From positions 5,141,001 to 5,205,000 of the forward strand of contig NZ_CP136920.1 of the NCBI RefSeq assembly GCF_033100135.1: a stretch of DNA of 64,000 nucleotides, given 5' to 3'. The notes under the pieces are model-generated. The model was not told the DNA's origin, searched no databases, and worked only from the letters and a program-made list of their open reading frames with translations. This stretch comes from Rubellicoccus peritrichatus (GTDB lineage: Bacteria; Verrucomicrobiota; Verrucomicrobiia; Opitutales; Cerasicoccaceae). Position 1 is the stretch's first letter, and every line of letters starts with the position of its first letter. Of this stretch, positions 17,731 to 25,424 are shown one piece after another. The position numbers and the translations under genes were made by a program.

Positions 17731-18224
17731 GCGGATTACGAAATGTGGATTGCGGATTAAAAAATGAAATAAATCATTGAAGAATGAATTCTGACAGTTT
17801 CAAGCAACGCACTTTCGAATTTGCCAGTGTAATCATTGATATCGCTGAGGCATTTCCAAACAACATGAGCTCGAACGTTGTGAGGAGACAAATGATCCGA
17901 TCAGCCACTTCAGTTGGCGCAAACTACAGAGCTGCATGCCTCGCCAAATCTACAGCAGACTTCATCCATAAAATGGGGACTGTCGAAGAAGAAGCTGACG
18001 AAACAGCATTCTGGTTGGAAATGTCTATTGCTAAGAATTTTGCTGAAACTTCGAAACTGGAAAAGTATCTTCGTGAAGCAGAGGAGCTTGTGGCTATAAC
18101 TGTAGCGTCTATTAAGACTGCTCGCAATCGGACTAAAAACAAATGACTCAATCAACACACAAGGAAGAGCGTAATAGTTCGGAACTTTCAAAATCCGAAA
18201 TCCGAAATTCGAATTCCGAAATCC
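17731..18224. mobile_element. Four-helix-bundle gene cassette bounded by GGATT-type inverted repeats
   Basis: The left end (17731-17758) contains tandem GCGGATT/GGATT units and reads GGATTGCGGATT towards the gene. The right end (18192-18224) reads AATCCGAAATCC and related units, that is, the same motif in the opposite orientation, GGATTTCGGATT. The inverted repeats are imperfect. The unit of about 494 bp lies between the two ATPase genes and carries one four-helix-bundle gene in the operon direction. The left repeat starts one base after the OppD-like stop. The right repeat is translated as part of the OppF-like N-terminus. Confidence 0.65.
17784..18146 (+). CDS. Four helix bundle protein (S23/23S rRNA intervening-sequence protein family)
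   Basis: This 120-residue all-helical protein has the family core [14 protein letters not shown] followed by [17 protein letters not shown]. The family was first noted as open frames in intervening sequences of 23S rRNA genes and is widespread as small intergenic genes; its function is unclear. The stop overlaps the ATG of the OppF-like gene (ATGA at 18143-18146), so translation of the downstream ATPase may now be coupled to this gene. It has no evident role in peptide transport. Confidence 0.88.
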   Translation: MNSDSFKQRTFEFASVIIDIAEAFPNNMSSNVVRRQMIRSATSVGANYRAACLAKSTADFIHKMGTVEEEADETAFWLEMSIAKNFAETSKLEKYLREAEELVAITVASIKTARNRTKNK

Positions 18225-19000
18225 TAACTGTTTCCGGTCTTCGTGTTTACTTTCCGATATACAGTCCTTTTCTTCGAACGGTTACGGATCATGTGAAGGC
18301 AGTGGATGATGTTTCGTTTTCCGTAAAGGCTGGCACCACCGTCGGTTTGGTTGGCGAAAGCGGCAGCGGGAAAACGACGATTGGGCGTTCGATTATCAAG
18401 CTGGCGCCGATCACCGGTGGACAGATCAAGTATCGCGGCGTTGATATTGCTTCGATGCCAAATCGACCGTTTTTCCCATACCGGAAAAAGATCCAGATGG
18501 TATTTCAGGATCCGTTCAACTCGCTTAATCCGCGAATGACGATTTATCAAGTCATCTCCGAGCCACTGGAAATTCATTTCAAGGATTGGAATGCGTCCAA
18601 GCGCCGCGAACGTGTGGCTGAACTGTTGAAAACGGTTGGCCTGGAAGCTGATCACATGGAGCGCTACCCGCATGAGTTCTCCGGTGGACAACGTCAGCGT
18701 ATCGGCATTGCGCGCGCGCTTGCGGTGGAGCCGGAGTTTATTATTTGCGACGAGCCGGTTAGTGCACTTGACGTTTCTGTTCAGGCGCAAATCGTTAATT
18801 TGCTGCAAGATCTCCAGGCACAACTTGGTCTGACGTATCTCTTCATCGCACATGACCTCGCTGTCGTTGAGCATATCAGCGACGAAGTTCTGGTCATGAC
18901 GGGTGGGAAGATCGTTGAACAAGCTTCAGCGGATGAGATCTACTCAAATCCACAACACGAGTATACTCGGAAACTACTCGACGCTGTTCCCCAATTTTAA
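18143..19000 (+). CDS. Peptide ABC transporter ATPase (OppF/DppF type) with cassette-derived N-terminus
   Basis: The 285-residue ATPase has Walker A GESGSGKT (71-78), signature [16 protein letters not shown] and Walker [15 protein letters not shown]. Residues 1-27 are not ATPase-like: [12 protein letters not shown] is the direct translation of the right repeat of the four-helix-bundle cassette. The ATPase fold begins at [11 protein letters not shown], and I find no in-frame ATG, GTG or TTG between the repeat and that first strand. The start at 18143 inside the cassette is therefore the only plausible one. The C-terminus ends at LLDAVPQF without the oligo_HPY extension common in OppF. It closes the transporter operon. 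Confidence 0.93.
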   Translation: MTQSTHKEERNSSELSKSEIRNSNSEILTVSGLRVYFPIYSPFLRTVTDHVKAVDDVSFSVKAGTTVGLVGESGSGKTTIGRSIIKLAPITGGQIKYRGVDIASMPNRPFFPYRKKIQMVFQDPFNSLNPRMTIYQVISEPLEIHFKDWNASKRRERVAELLKTVGLEADHMERYPHEFSGGQRQRIGIARALAVEPEFIICDEPVSALDVSVQAQIVNLLQDLQAQLGLTYLFIAHDLAVVEHISDEVLVMTGGKIVEQASADEIYSNPQHEYTRKLLDAVPQF

Positions 19001-19036
19001 TTCTTCCATCGAATATCGTCCTAACGGCACCGGGCT

Positions 19037-21625
19037 ATGAGTCGAGTGAATCAAAGCGGTTCGAGAGATCACTTCAAATTTTGCTCCAACGAACGTGACG
19101 AAACATCGGGTCAACGTGGTAAAAAACGTTCGGACTATGATCGTTGCATGTCGGCCATCAACGAGCTGACACCATCGGAGCTTCAACTACGGCAAACCCG
19201 GATTGACCGGGCAGCAGTTGAACTTGGTCTGCATTTCGACCTCTACGATCAGGCGCCCAAAGACAAGCATATGGCACAGCTTGATCTATTTCCCCGTATT
19301 ATTTCGACCCAGGAATGGAAGAAGCTATCGGCCGGAGTGATTCAGCGTGCTCAAGCTTTCGATTCTTTCATCGCGGATATTTACAACGAACAGTCGATTC
19401 TAAAGGACCGTGTCATACCGCATGATGTGGTGTTGACCGATCCAGCTTTCCAAAGGCAGTTCAGCGGTTTTGTGGAAAAGGAGAAACACCACTGCACCTG
19501 TGGTGCCATCGATCTTGTGCGGGCTGAAAAAGGTGAATGGTATGCCCTTGAGAATCACCTCGCGACGCCATTCGGGCTCTCATTCGTGGTTCAGAATCGA
19601 CGTATGCTGGCACAGGCTTTTCCTGAGATTTTTGAGACAATGTCGGTCTCTCCTGTTGTTTCGTTCACAACGCAGTTGCTCGAAACACTTCGCGCTCAAA
19701 CGAGTCAAAAGAAACCTCGAATCGTCCTCTTAACACGAGGTGAATCTAATCAGGCTTTCTTTGAAGAGAGTTTTCTCGCGCGGCATATGGGAATAGCACT
19801 AACCCGTCCCGGTGACTTACTGGTCCGTGAGAGCCAGGTTTTTTTGAAAACCATTCGTGGACTGGAACGTGTAGATGTAATTTACCGCCGGTTGGAAAGC
19901 TCATCCATCGACCCGGTGGCATTGCCGCAGAATGAATTCAATGGTGTTCCAGGTTTGGTCAATTGCGTTCGCAAGGGCACTGTAAGTATCGTCAATGCAC
20001 TTGGTACTGGTGTCGCCGACAATCGCGCTATGTTGCGTTATTCCGATCGCATCACTTCCTATTATTTACAGCAGACGCCTTTGCTCAAAACAGTTCCGAC
20101 CTTCCATCTAAGTGACCGCGATCAAGCCGAACACGTGCGTCAGTATGCCAAAGATATGGTCTTTAAGCCCATCCAGGACCATTATACGATGAGCAGGTAT
20201 TTTGGTGGAAATCCCCTTCCAACTGATAAGTCCAAATTGCAACGTTTGATAAAAAAGCAACCAGAGCTCTTTGTCGCACAACCATATATTCACCCCACAC
20301 GCTTACCGCATTACGGGAAAAATGGATTTAAGAGCCGAAGCATTTTCATGCGTGTATTTTTTCTTTTGGGCGAACGACCTGTTGTGCTTCCCGGTGGCCT
20401 TACCACACAGGAAATCACACCTCAGGAAAGTAACCGTGTAACCACAGTCGCCGGAGGAATGAAAGACACGTGGATTCCTCTTAAAAAGGAAACGGCACCC
20501 AAACAAAATACTCCCCGTAAACGGCGTGAAGCTCATGGCGATTTCTCCATTAGCAGTCGAGTTGCAGAGGCGTTGTATTGGATTGGGCGTTACCTCGACC
20601 GGACAGAAAGCACGTCACGCCAACTCAATATTCTGGAAGACATTCGTTGGGACCAATTGCCCCAGAAAACAAAGCAAAGCTTCTGGCCATTGTGGAGAGC
20701 AGTTGCCGCAGCCACCGGACAGGAAACCATCGCAGCGCGTAAGACACCACCAAAGAACACACTGCTTATTGCGCGTCAGCTCCTTCTTGATAGCGATGAG
20801 CCGGCATCCGTATTTTCATGCATACGTGCAGCGCTCCACAATGCGGAATCAATACGCGACTTTGTTAATCCTGAGATGTGGCAGGCACTGGTTGAGCTCT
20901 TGCTCTACCTGGAGGAGGAAAGCAAAAGCCACCGCCTGTCGCGATCACGACTCAACACAATTACAGCAAAAGTCGTTGGTGAAATCGCACGCATTTGGGG
21001 AACCGCCGAAAGAACGCTGCTTCATGATGATGGCTGGCAGTTTTTGAGAATCGGTTCCTTTGCCGAGCGTGCCTTCAGCAATATGACTCTGACCGGTGAT
21101 ACACTCGAACGCACACTGAAGACATTCACCGATGCCGACGAAGAAGATACCGATCTCGCTGCCTTGCTGCAACTGCTCGGCTCACTCGATGCCTATCGCC
21201 GTGAGTACAGTTCAAGGGCCTATATTGACCGTGTGGCACATATACTGATTCAAAGTCCAAACAATCCGAGCTCAATTACCTACTGCCTGAAAAACATAAG
21301 CTACGCCTTGGGGACTTTAACGATTCAAGGGGAAAACCCGCTGACTTTAACGCTAAAGGAAGAAGTCGACGCACTTACCGCTTATATTCAAAAGCTACCT
21401 TTAGACGACTTCTTTCCCGCCCCCGCTGAAATGCTGGATGCAGGGAAAGATGCCCCAAAGAGTGCCATGTCTGGACGACCCAAAGCTGCATCGAAAGCAT
21501 TTTCCACAATCACGGCTGAACTCGAGAAGCTCCATCAGAAAATAGAAGACGCCTACTTCAGTCACCAGAATGCTTTCGGCGACCATGGCCAAATGGGACT
21601 ATTCCAGGAGACTTCTCGGAAGTAA
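19037..21625 (+). CDS. Circularly permuted ATP-grasp / alpha-E fusion protein
   Basis: The protein has 862 residues. The N-terminal two thirds match the circularly permuted type 2 ATP-grasp family (CPATPgrasp, former DUF404/DUF407): SELQLRQTRIDRAAVELG, DLFPRIISTQEW, and FGLSFVVQNRRML are recognisable. The C-terminal part (from about residue 500, RVAEALYWIGRYLDRTES) is an alpha-E (DUF403) domain. Family resemblance extends upstream of the internal ATG at 19148 (RDETSGQRGKKRSDYDRC resembles the usual FDEM...RPHY region), which supports the start at 19037. These domains are usually neighbours and are often found with a transglutaminase, which is absent here. The family is predicted to make peptide-like bonds. 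It lies 36 bp after the peptide transporter genes and may be in their operon. Confidence 0.9.
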   Translation: MSRVNQSGSRDHFKFCSNERDETSGQRGKKRSDYDRCMSAINELTPSELQLRQTRIDRAAVELGLHFDLYDQAPKDKHMAQLDLFPRIISTQEWKKLSAGVIQRAQAFDSFIADIYNEQSILKDRVIPHDVVLTDPAFQRQFSGFVEKEKHHCTCGAIDLVRAEKGEWYALENHLATPFGLSFVVQNRRMLAQAFPEIFETMSVSPVVSFTTQLLETLRAQTSQKKPRIVLLTRGESNQAFFEESFLARHMGIALTRPGDLLVRESQVFLKTIRGLERVDVIYRRLESSSIDPVALPQNEFNGVPGLVNCVRKGTVSIVNALGTGVADNRAMLRYSDRITSYYLQQTPLLKTVPTFHLSDRDQAEHVRQYAKDMVFKPIQDHYTMSRYFGGNPLPTDKSKLQRLIKKQPELFVAQPYIHPTRLPHYGKNGFKSRSIFMRVFFLLGERPVVLPGGLTTQEITPQESNRVTTVAGGMKDTWIPLKKETAPKQNTPRKRREAHGDFSISSRVAEALYWIGRYLDRTESTSRQLNILEDIRWDQLPQKTKQSFWPLWRAVAAATGQETIAARKTPPKNTLLIARQLLLDSDEPASVFSCIRAALHNAESIRDFVNPEMWQALVELLLYLEEESKSHRLSRSRLNTITAKVVGEIARIWGTAERTLLHDDGWQFLRIGSFAERAFSNMTLTGDTLERTLKTFTDADEEDTDLAALLQLLGSLDAYRREYSSRAYIDRVAHILIQSPNNPSSITYCLKNISYALGTLTIQGENPLTLTLKEEVDALTAYIQKLPLDDFFPAPAEMLDAGKDAPKSAMSGRPKAASKAFSTITAELEKLHQKIEDAYFSHQNAFGDHGQMGLFQETSRK

Positions 21626-21706
21626 ACCATTTCGATTATAGTTTGGCCTAGAGAAAGCAGGGCTTTCTTACCTTGTTTGGAGTCAATGCAATGACACCCG
21701 CGATTG

Positions 21707-21728
21707 GGGCGGACAAGCGTGTCCGCCC
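21707..21728. repeat. GGGCGGACA/TGTCCGCCC hairpin
   Basis: Perfect 9-bp arms, GGGCGGACA (21707-21715) and TGTCCGCCC (21720-21728), are separated by four bases. The unit lies between convergent genes. It could act as a bidirectional transcription barrier or be a copy of a dispersed palindrome; no T-run follows it. Confidence 0.5.
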
Positions 21729-21783
21729 TCCTTTGGATCTACTCAGGTCCCATGTATCTTATGAGTGAGGGATGAAACAGCCG

Positions 21784-21819
21784 AAACAAAAAGCTCCCGG
21801 CAATCAATTACCAGGAGCC
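21784..21819 (-). terminator. Rho-independent terminator for the Gfo/Idh gene
   Basis: Read on the minus strand, GCTCCTGG pairs with CCGGGAGC (one G-T pair) across a ten-base loop and is followed by TTTTTGTTT. It lies 35 bp after the stop of the minus-strand oxidoreductase gene. This is the clearest stem-plus-T-run terminator in the window. Confidence 0.75.
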
Positions 21820-21853
21820 TTGGAATAAATGTTAAATGGACCGCAGAATGCGA

Positions 21854-22957
21854 CTAGACAAACAGCTTGTCCAGCTCTGGAGTCATCGGCATGGCAGCCG
21901 GACGTTCACAAGTGCTGGCTATATCGATATGCTTGCGCTCATTGGATGAGTCATGGATCGCATGCATGATATCGAGCACATGATAGGCAATTTCACCTCC
22001 GCAACGTGCTGGTCGTCCATTCGCCGCCGCGTCAGCCAGATCAGCCACACCAATACCGCGTGAATTTTCACTGTGTGGATGAAGCAAAGGAACGTCCTTC
22101 CAGTCACTGAAGCCGTCACGATAAATCGCATTACGACCATCAAAGCAATTCGGGTCCGGAACCTTCAGGCTGCCCGCGGTCCCATGAATCTCGATTGGAT
22201 AATGATCCGCCTGCCAGACATCGAAGCTGGTCACAATCGTGACAATAGCTCCTGAATGAAACTCAAGGATTCCGGCAACATGGGTTTCAATCTCAACCGG
22301 AAGGATCTCACCAGCACGGGATTCATGTCCGGCAACGCGTTCATTGAAGCCACGGTTGGTACTACCAGATACACTTTTAACCGGTCCGAGTAGATTGACC
22401 AAAGTCGTCAGATAATAAGGCCCCATGTCAAACATCGGGCCACCACCCTTGGTGTAATAAAAGCCAGGATTCGGATGCCAGCTTTCCGGACCATGTCCCA
22501 TCATGAAAGCCGTTCCGGAAAGCGGTTTGCCGATTGCGCCATCGTCAATCAGCTTGCGGGCCGTTTGTTGCCCGGCACTGAGGAAAGTATCAGGAGCGCA
22601 ACCAACAAGCAGTCCCTTACTCTTGGCCAAGGCCAAAACCTTCTGGCCTTCTTCTCTTTCGAGGGAAAAGGGCTTTTCGCAATAAGCATGTTTACCAGCC
22701 TCAAGGATGCGGGTGTTTACCTCGGCATGGGCGGCCGGAATGGTTAAGTTGAGAACCACCTCAATCTCGTCCGAAGCAAGCAGCTCATCCACCGTCATGG
22801 CCTTCATCCCCCACTCTTCAGCAGCGGCCTCAGCAGCAGCATTATTCAGGTCAGCACAAGCATGTGCCACGACTCCAGGCAACCTGGCAAAAGTTGAAAA
22901 ATAGGCCGAGCTGATCTTACCGCAGCCAATAACTCCAATGCGTGTTTCTTTCTTCAT
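21854..22957 (-). CDS. Gfo/Idh/MocA family oxidoreductase
   Basis: The 367-residue protein has the N-terminal Rossmann NAD(P) motif GVIGCGKIS (residues 8-16) and the family signature EAGKHAYCEKPFSL, in which the EKP lysine is the usual catalytic residue. A C-terminal alpha/beta substrate domain follows. Family members oxidise or reduce sugars, inositols and related polyols. The substrate cannot be inferred here. It appears monocistronic, with its own terminator (21784-21819) and about 98 bp between it and the rsmE stop upstream. Confidence 0.93.
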   Translation of the reverse strand: MKKETRIGVIGCGKISSAYFSTFARLPGVVAHACADLNNAAAEAAAEEWGMKAMTVDELLASDEIEVVLNLTIPAAHAEVNTRILEAGKHAYCEKPFSLEREEGQKVLALAKSKGLLVGCAPDTFLSAGQQTARKLIDDGAIGKPLSGTAFMMGHGPESWHPNPGFYYTKGGGPMFDMGPYYLTTLVNLLGPVKSVSGSTNRGFNERVAGHESRAGEILPVEIETHVAGILEFHSGAIVTIVTSFDVWQADHYPIEIHGTAGSLKVPDPNCFDGRNAIYRDGFSDWKDVPLLHPHSENSRGIGVADLADAAANGRPARCGGEIAYHVLDIMHAIHDSSNERKHIDIASTCERPAAMPMTPELDKLFV

Positions 22958-23055
22958 AAATTCAAATGTTGGGGCACTTGCTGTGCGTAAAGGAAAGTCA
23001 TCGAACTGAAAGCCATCTCAATGCAATCCTATTTCCGAAAAAAATATCAGAAAGG

Positions 23056-23799
23056 TTACATTCGCTTAAGAGCAGCGCAGGTCACAGACATCGCGGCTAC
23101 ACAGGCAGTCTCTGTTTTGAGCACACGTTCTCCCAGTGAAGCGAGACGAAATCCCGCATCTCTCAACAGAATGCGTTCCCGGGCCGACCATCCACGTTCC
23201 GAGCCCAAGGCAAGCATCGCGCCTGGGATATTTTTCAAAAACGAAGACAAAGGCCCCTCTCCTTCATAAACATCCAGCGCACAAAGGCTCCTCTTTGAGT
23301 TTAACGGAATGCGAGCCAAAGCCGCCTCAAGAGACTCACAATGGACCACTTCCGGAATTGTGGTCGAAAAGGCCTGGGCAGCTCCCTCCCGCAAATGACG
23401 TTGCCACTCATCCCCTGACCAAAGCGTACTTTGAGCATAAGAAGGCTCTCCCTTGTCGCTTTGGAAGAAAATCAATTGCTCAACACCGAATACGGCAGAC
23501 TCGAAGAGGACCCGGCGCGAGGTTTGAGGCCGAGGCAGCCCAACCAGGAGCTGAATAGGATTCGCAGCCGGTGTCTCATCCTCCCAGGTGATCTCCAATC
23601 GCATCCCAACGTGATCTTCTATTGTGTCAATAAGAGCCTTTCCTCTGGGGCCGTTGACAACTCCAACAAAGAACTCATCGCCGGAAGTCATCCGCAGGAC
23701 CTTCAGGACATGCTTCGTTTTGGAATCATCAAGAGGCCAGACGACTTCGCTATCTGCCTCCTCCAGCAGGATAAGATTCACTTGAAACGATCCTTCCAA
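23056..23799 (-). CDS. rsmE: 16S rRNA (uracil-1498-N3)-methyltransferase
   Basis: The 247-residue SPOUT-class methyltransferase matches RsmE. HVLKVLRM is near residue 30 in the N-terminal RNA-binding PUA-like part. The C-terminal knot motifs LALGSERGWS (196-205) and LGERVLKTETA (222-232) form the SAM-binding region. RsmE methylates U1498 of 16S rRNA near the decoding centre. The start overlaps the end of the upstream gene by 22 bp, so the pair is probably co-translated. Confidence 0.95.
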   Translation of the reverse strand: MEGSFQVNLILLEEADSEVVWPLDDSKTKHVLKVLRMTSGDEFFVGVVNGPRGKALIDTIEDHVGMRLEITWEDETPAANPIQLLVGLPRPQTSRRVLFESAVFGVEQLIFFQSDKGEPSYAQSTLWSGDEWQRHLREGAAQAFSTTIPEVVHCESLEAALARIPLNSKRSLCALDVYEGEGPLSSFLKNIPGAMLALGSERGWSARERILLRDAGFRLASLGERVLKTETACVAAMSVTCAALKRM

Positions 23800-24503
23800 A
23801 CTCGAAAACCAGGCACAACCACCGCCACTTGCTCTGGTGGTGTCTCCTCTACATCGAGGCTTCCATTATCACCCATGAAAGATCTCAATGGAGCATGCAA
23901 TGTTCTCCCCGCCACGATCTCTTCATCCCACAGGTAGCGATAGGTATCATTAATGATAAGCTCACAACTGGGCCATGACTCCTCAGAGAGATTGGAAACA
24001 AAAACGATGCGCCCGGATGTCCCCACAGAGACCTTCAGTGATGGCATACTGTCCGTTTCGATCCCCTCCTCAGCACGTTGTGTCCGCACTGTCTCTAGTT
24101 TTGTGATCATTCTCTCCATTGGATCTTCTGGAGCTGTCTCAATCTCCTCTTCCGGCCAAAAGACATAGGCCAAAGCACCTCCAAGAATGATGAAGACCAC
24201 AACGACCTGAATCAAAAAAGCCCAGTGAAACGACGCTTCACCTTCCTTTTTCGCCAGTTCAAAGCGCTCACGCTGGGACTCGGACATCTTTGAAGCAATC
24301 TCCATACGGACCCAGGGTGGTTCTGCATGCCCGACCTTGCTCTTATGAAGCAGTTGCAAATCCGCTCCCTTTATCACCTCTGGCAGCTCAAAGATCGCTT
24401 CCAGACTATACATGCCATCAATGATGGTTCCATTGACTGCAACCGACCAGCTGTCCTCGGCATTTTCCTGAGCCAACCATCTTCTTAGCGCTTTTTCAGT
24501 CAT
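23778..24503 (-). CDS. Unrecognised single-pass membrane protein upstream of rsmE
   Basis: I do not recognise a firm family for this 241-residue protein. Residues 17-66 (SWSVAVNGTIIDGMYSLEAI and following) faintly resemble a GYF_2-like module. A charged helical stretch (70-90) leads to one transmembrane helix at about 93-116, and the remaining 120 residues would be on the far side. The last part is rich in beta-prone segments with no catalytic motif that I can see. It overlaps rsmE by 22 bp and is divergent from the capsule export genes. Confidence 0.75.
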   Translation of the reverse strand: MTEKALRRWLAQENAEDSWSVAVNGTIIDGMYSLEAIFELPEVIKGADLQLLHKSKVGHAEPPWVRMEIASKMSESQRERFELAKKEGEASFHWAFLIQVVVVFIILGGALAYVFWPEEEIETAPEDPMERMITKLETVRTQRAEEGIETDSMPSLKVSVGTSGRIVFVSNLSEESWPSCELIINDTYRYLWDEEIVAGRTLHAPLRSFMGDNGSLDVEETPPEQVAVVVPGFRVWKDRFK

Positions 24504-24624
24504 TTCGGGTGAGATGAGAGATTAAATACTACTGAAGATGCACAGTAAAGATTGGACAGACGTCAATAAATTCTTATCGATCAACCTCTTTTGCAGGTCA
24601 GAAAACCTGCTCTGAATATCTGAA

Positions 24625-25422
24625 ATGGCAGTTTCCATAGAAAAGTCCTGGGCTATCCAAAAGTCCGTCATCTACGCTCTTTTCGTGCGTGAGCTGAACA
24701 GTCGGTTTGGCCGATATCGCCTTGGTTATTTATGGGCAGTGCTGGAGCCACTAGCACTCGTCGGAGTTCTTTCTGCTGTTCGACTGATATTCGGCTCAAA
24801 AGACATTGCAGGATTGCCCTATCCGATATTTTTCGCGGCCGGCATCATACCGTTTTATCTATTCCAGCACATTGTTAACCAATCACTCAGCGCAGTGGAA
24901 TCCAATCTCGCATTGATGAACTATCAGAGAGTGAAACCCTCTGATGCAGTCGTCTCTCGAGTGCTACTGGAAAGCGTCATAGCCCTGGCGGTAGGCGTTA
25001 TCTTCTTTGCTGGATTCTATAAGATGGGATTCACCTTTGAATGGAACAGCACTCTGGGGACGATAGCGGTCGTCCTCCTGCTGATTGCCTTTTCAACAGG
25101 GATTGGCCTTATTGTTGCGGTCATTGCTCCACTCTATCAGGAAACGAAGAAAGTCATCCCTGTTCTTATTCGGCCATTTTTCTTTATATCCGGAATCTTC
25201 TTTGCTGCAGATTCACTCCCATCCCAATATCGGGAACTGGCTCTCTACAATCCGCTCATGCAAATGACTGAGCTGATACGAATGCAGATGTTTCAGAACT
25301 ACACTTCTCAATATGGAAGCATGAGTTATTTTGCCATCTGCAGCATGATTAGTTTATTTATCGGGCTTGCTGTCTATCGCATCAATCGTATCAAGCTCGC
25401 CACCTCAGGGAGTATCCGCTAA
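24625..25422 (+). CDS. Polysaccharide export ABC transporter permease (KpsM/Wzm-like)
   Basis: The 265-residue ABC-2 type permease starts with an amphipathic segment and FVRELNSRFGRYRLGYLWAV, which is typical of KpsM-class capsule exporters. Six hydrophobic segments are visible. KpsM forms the inner-membrane channel that moves completed polysaccharide to the periplasm. It is followed after two bases by the cognate ATPase gene, which leaves little doubt about the pairing. Confidence 0.93.
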   Translation: MAVSIEKSWAIQKSVIYALFVRELNSRFGRYRLGYLWAVLEPLALVGVLSAVRLIFGSKDIAGLPYPIFFAAGIIPFYLFQHIVNQSLSAVESNLALMNYQRVKPSDAVVSRVLLESVIALAVGVIFFAGFYKMGFTFEWNSTLGTIAVVLLLIAFSTGIGLIVAVIAPLYQETKKVIPVLIRPFFFISGIFFAADSLPSQYRELALYNPLMQMTELIRMQMFQNYTSQYGSMSYFAICSMISLFIGLAVYRINRIKLATSGSIR

Positions 25423-25424
25423 CC

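Noticed and set aside
18224-18922. Minus-strand open frame of 232 codons opposite the OppF-like gene
   Set aside because: It is a shadow of a strongly supported ATPase gene and has no recognisable domain.
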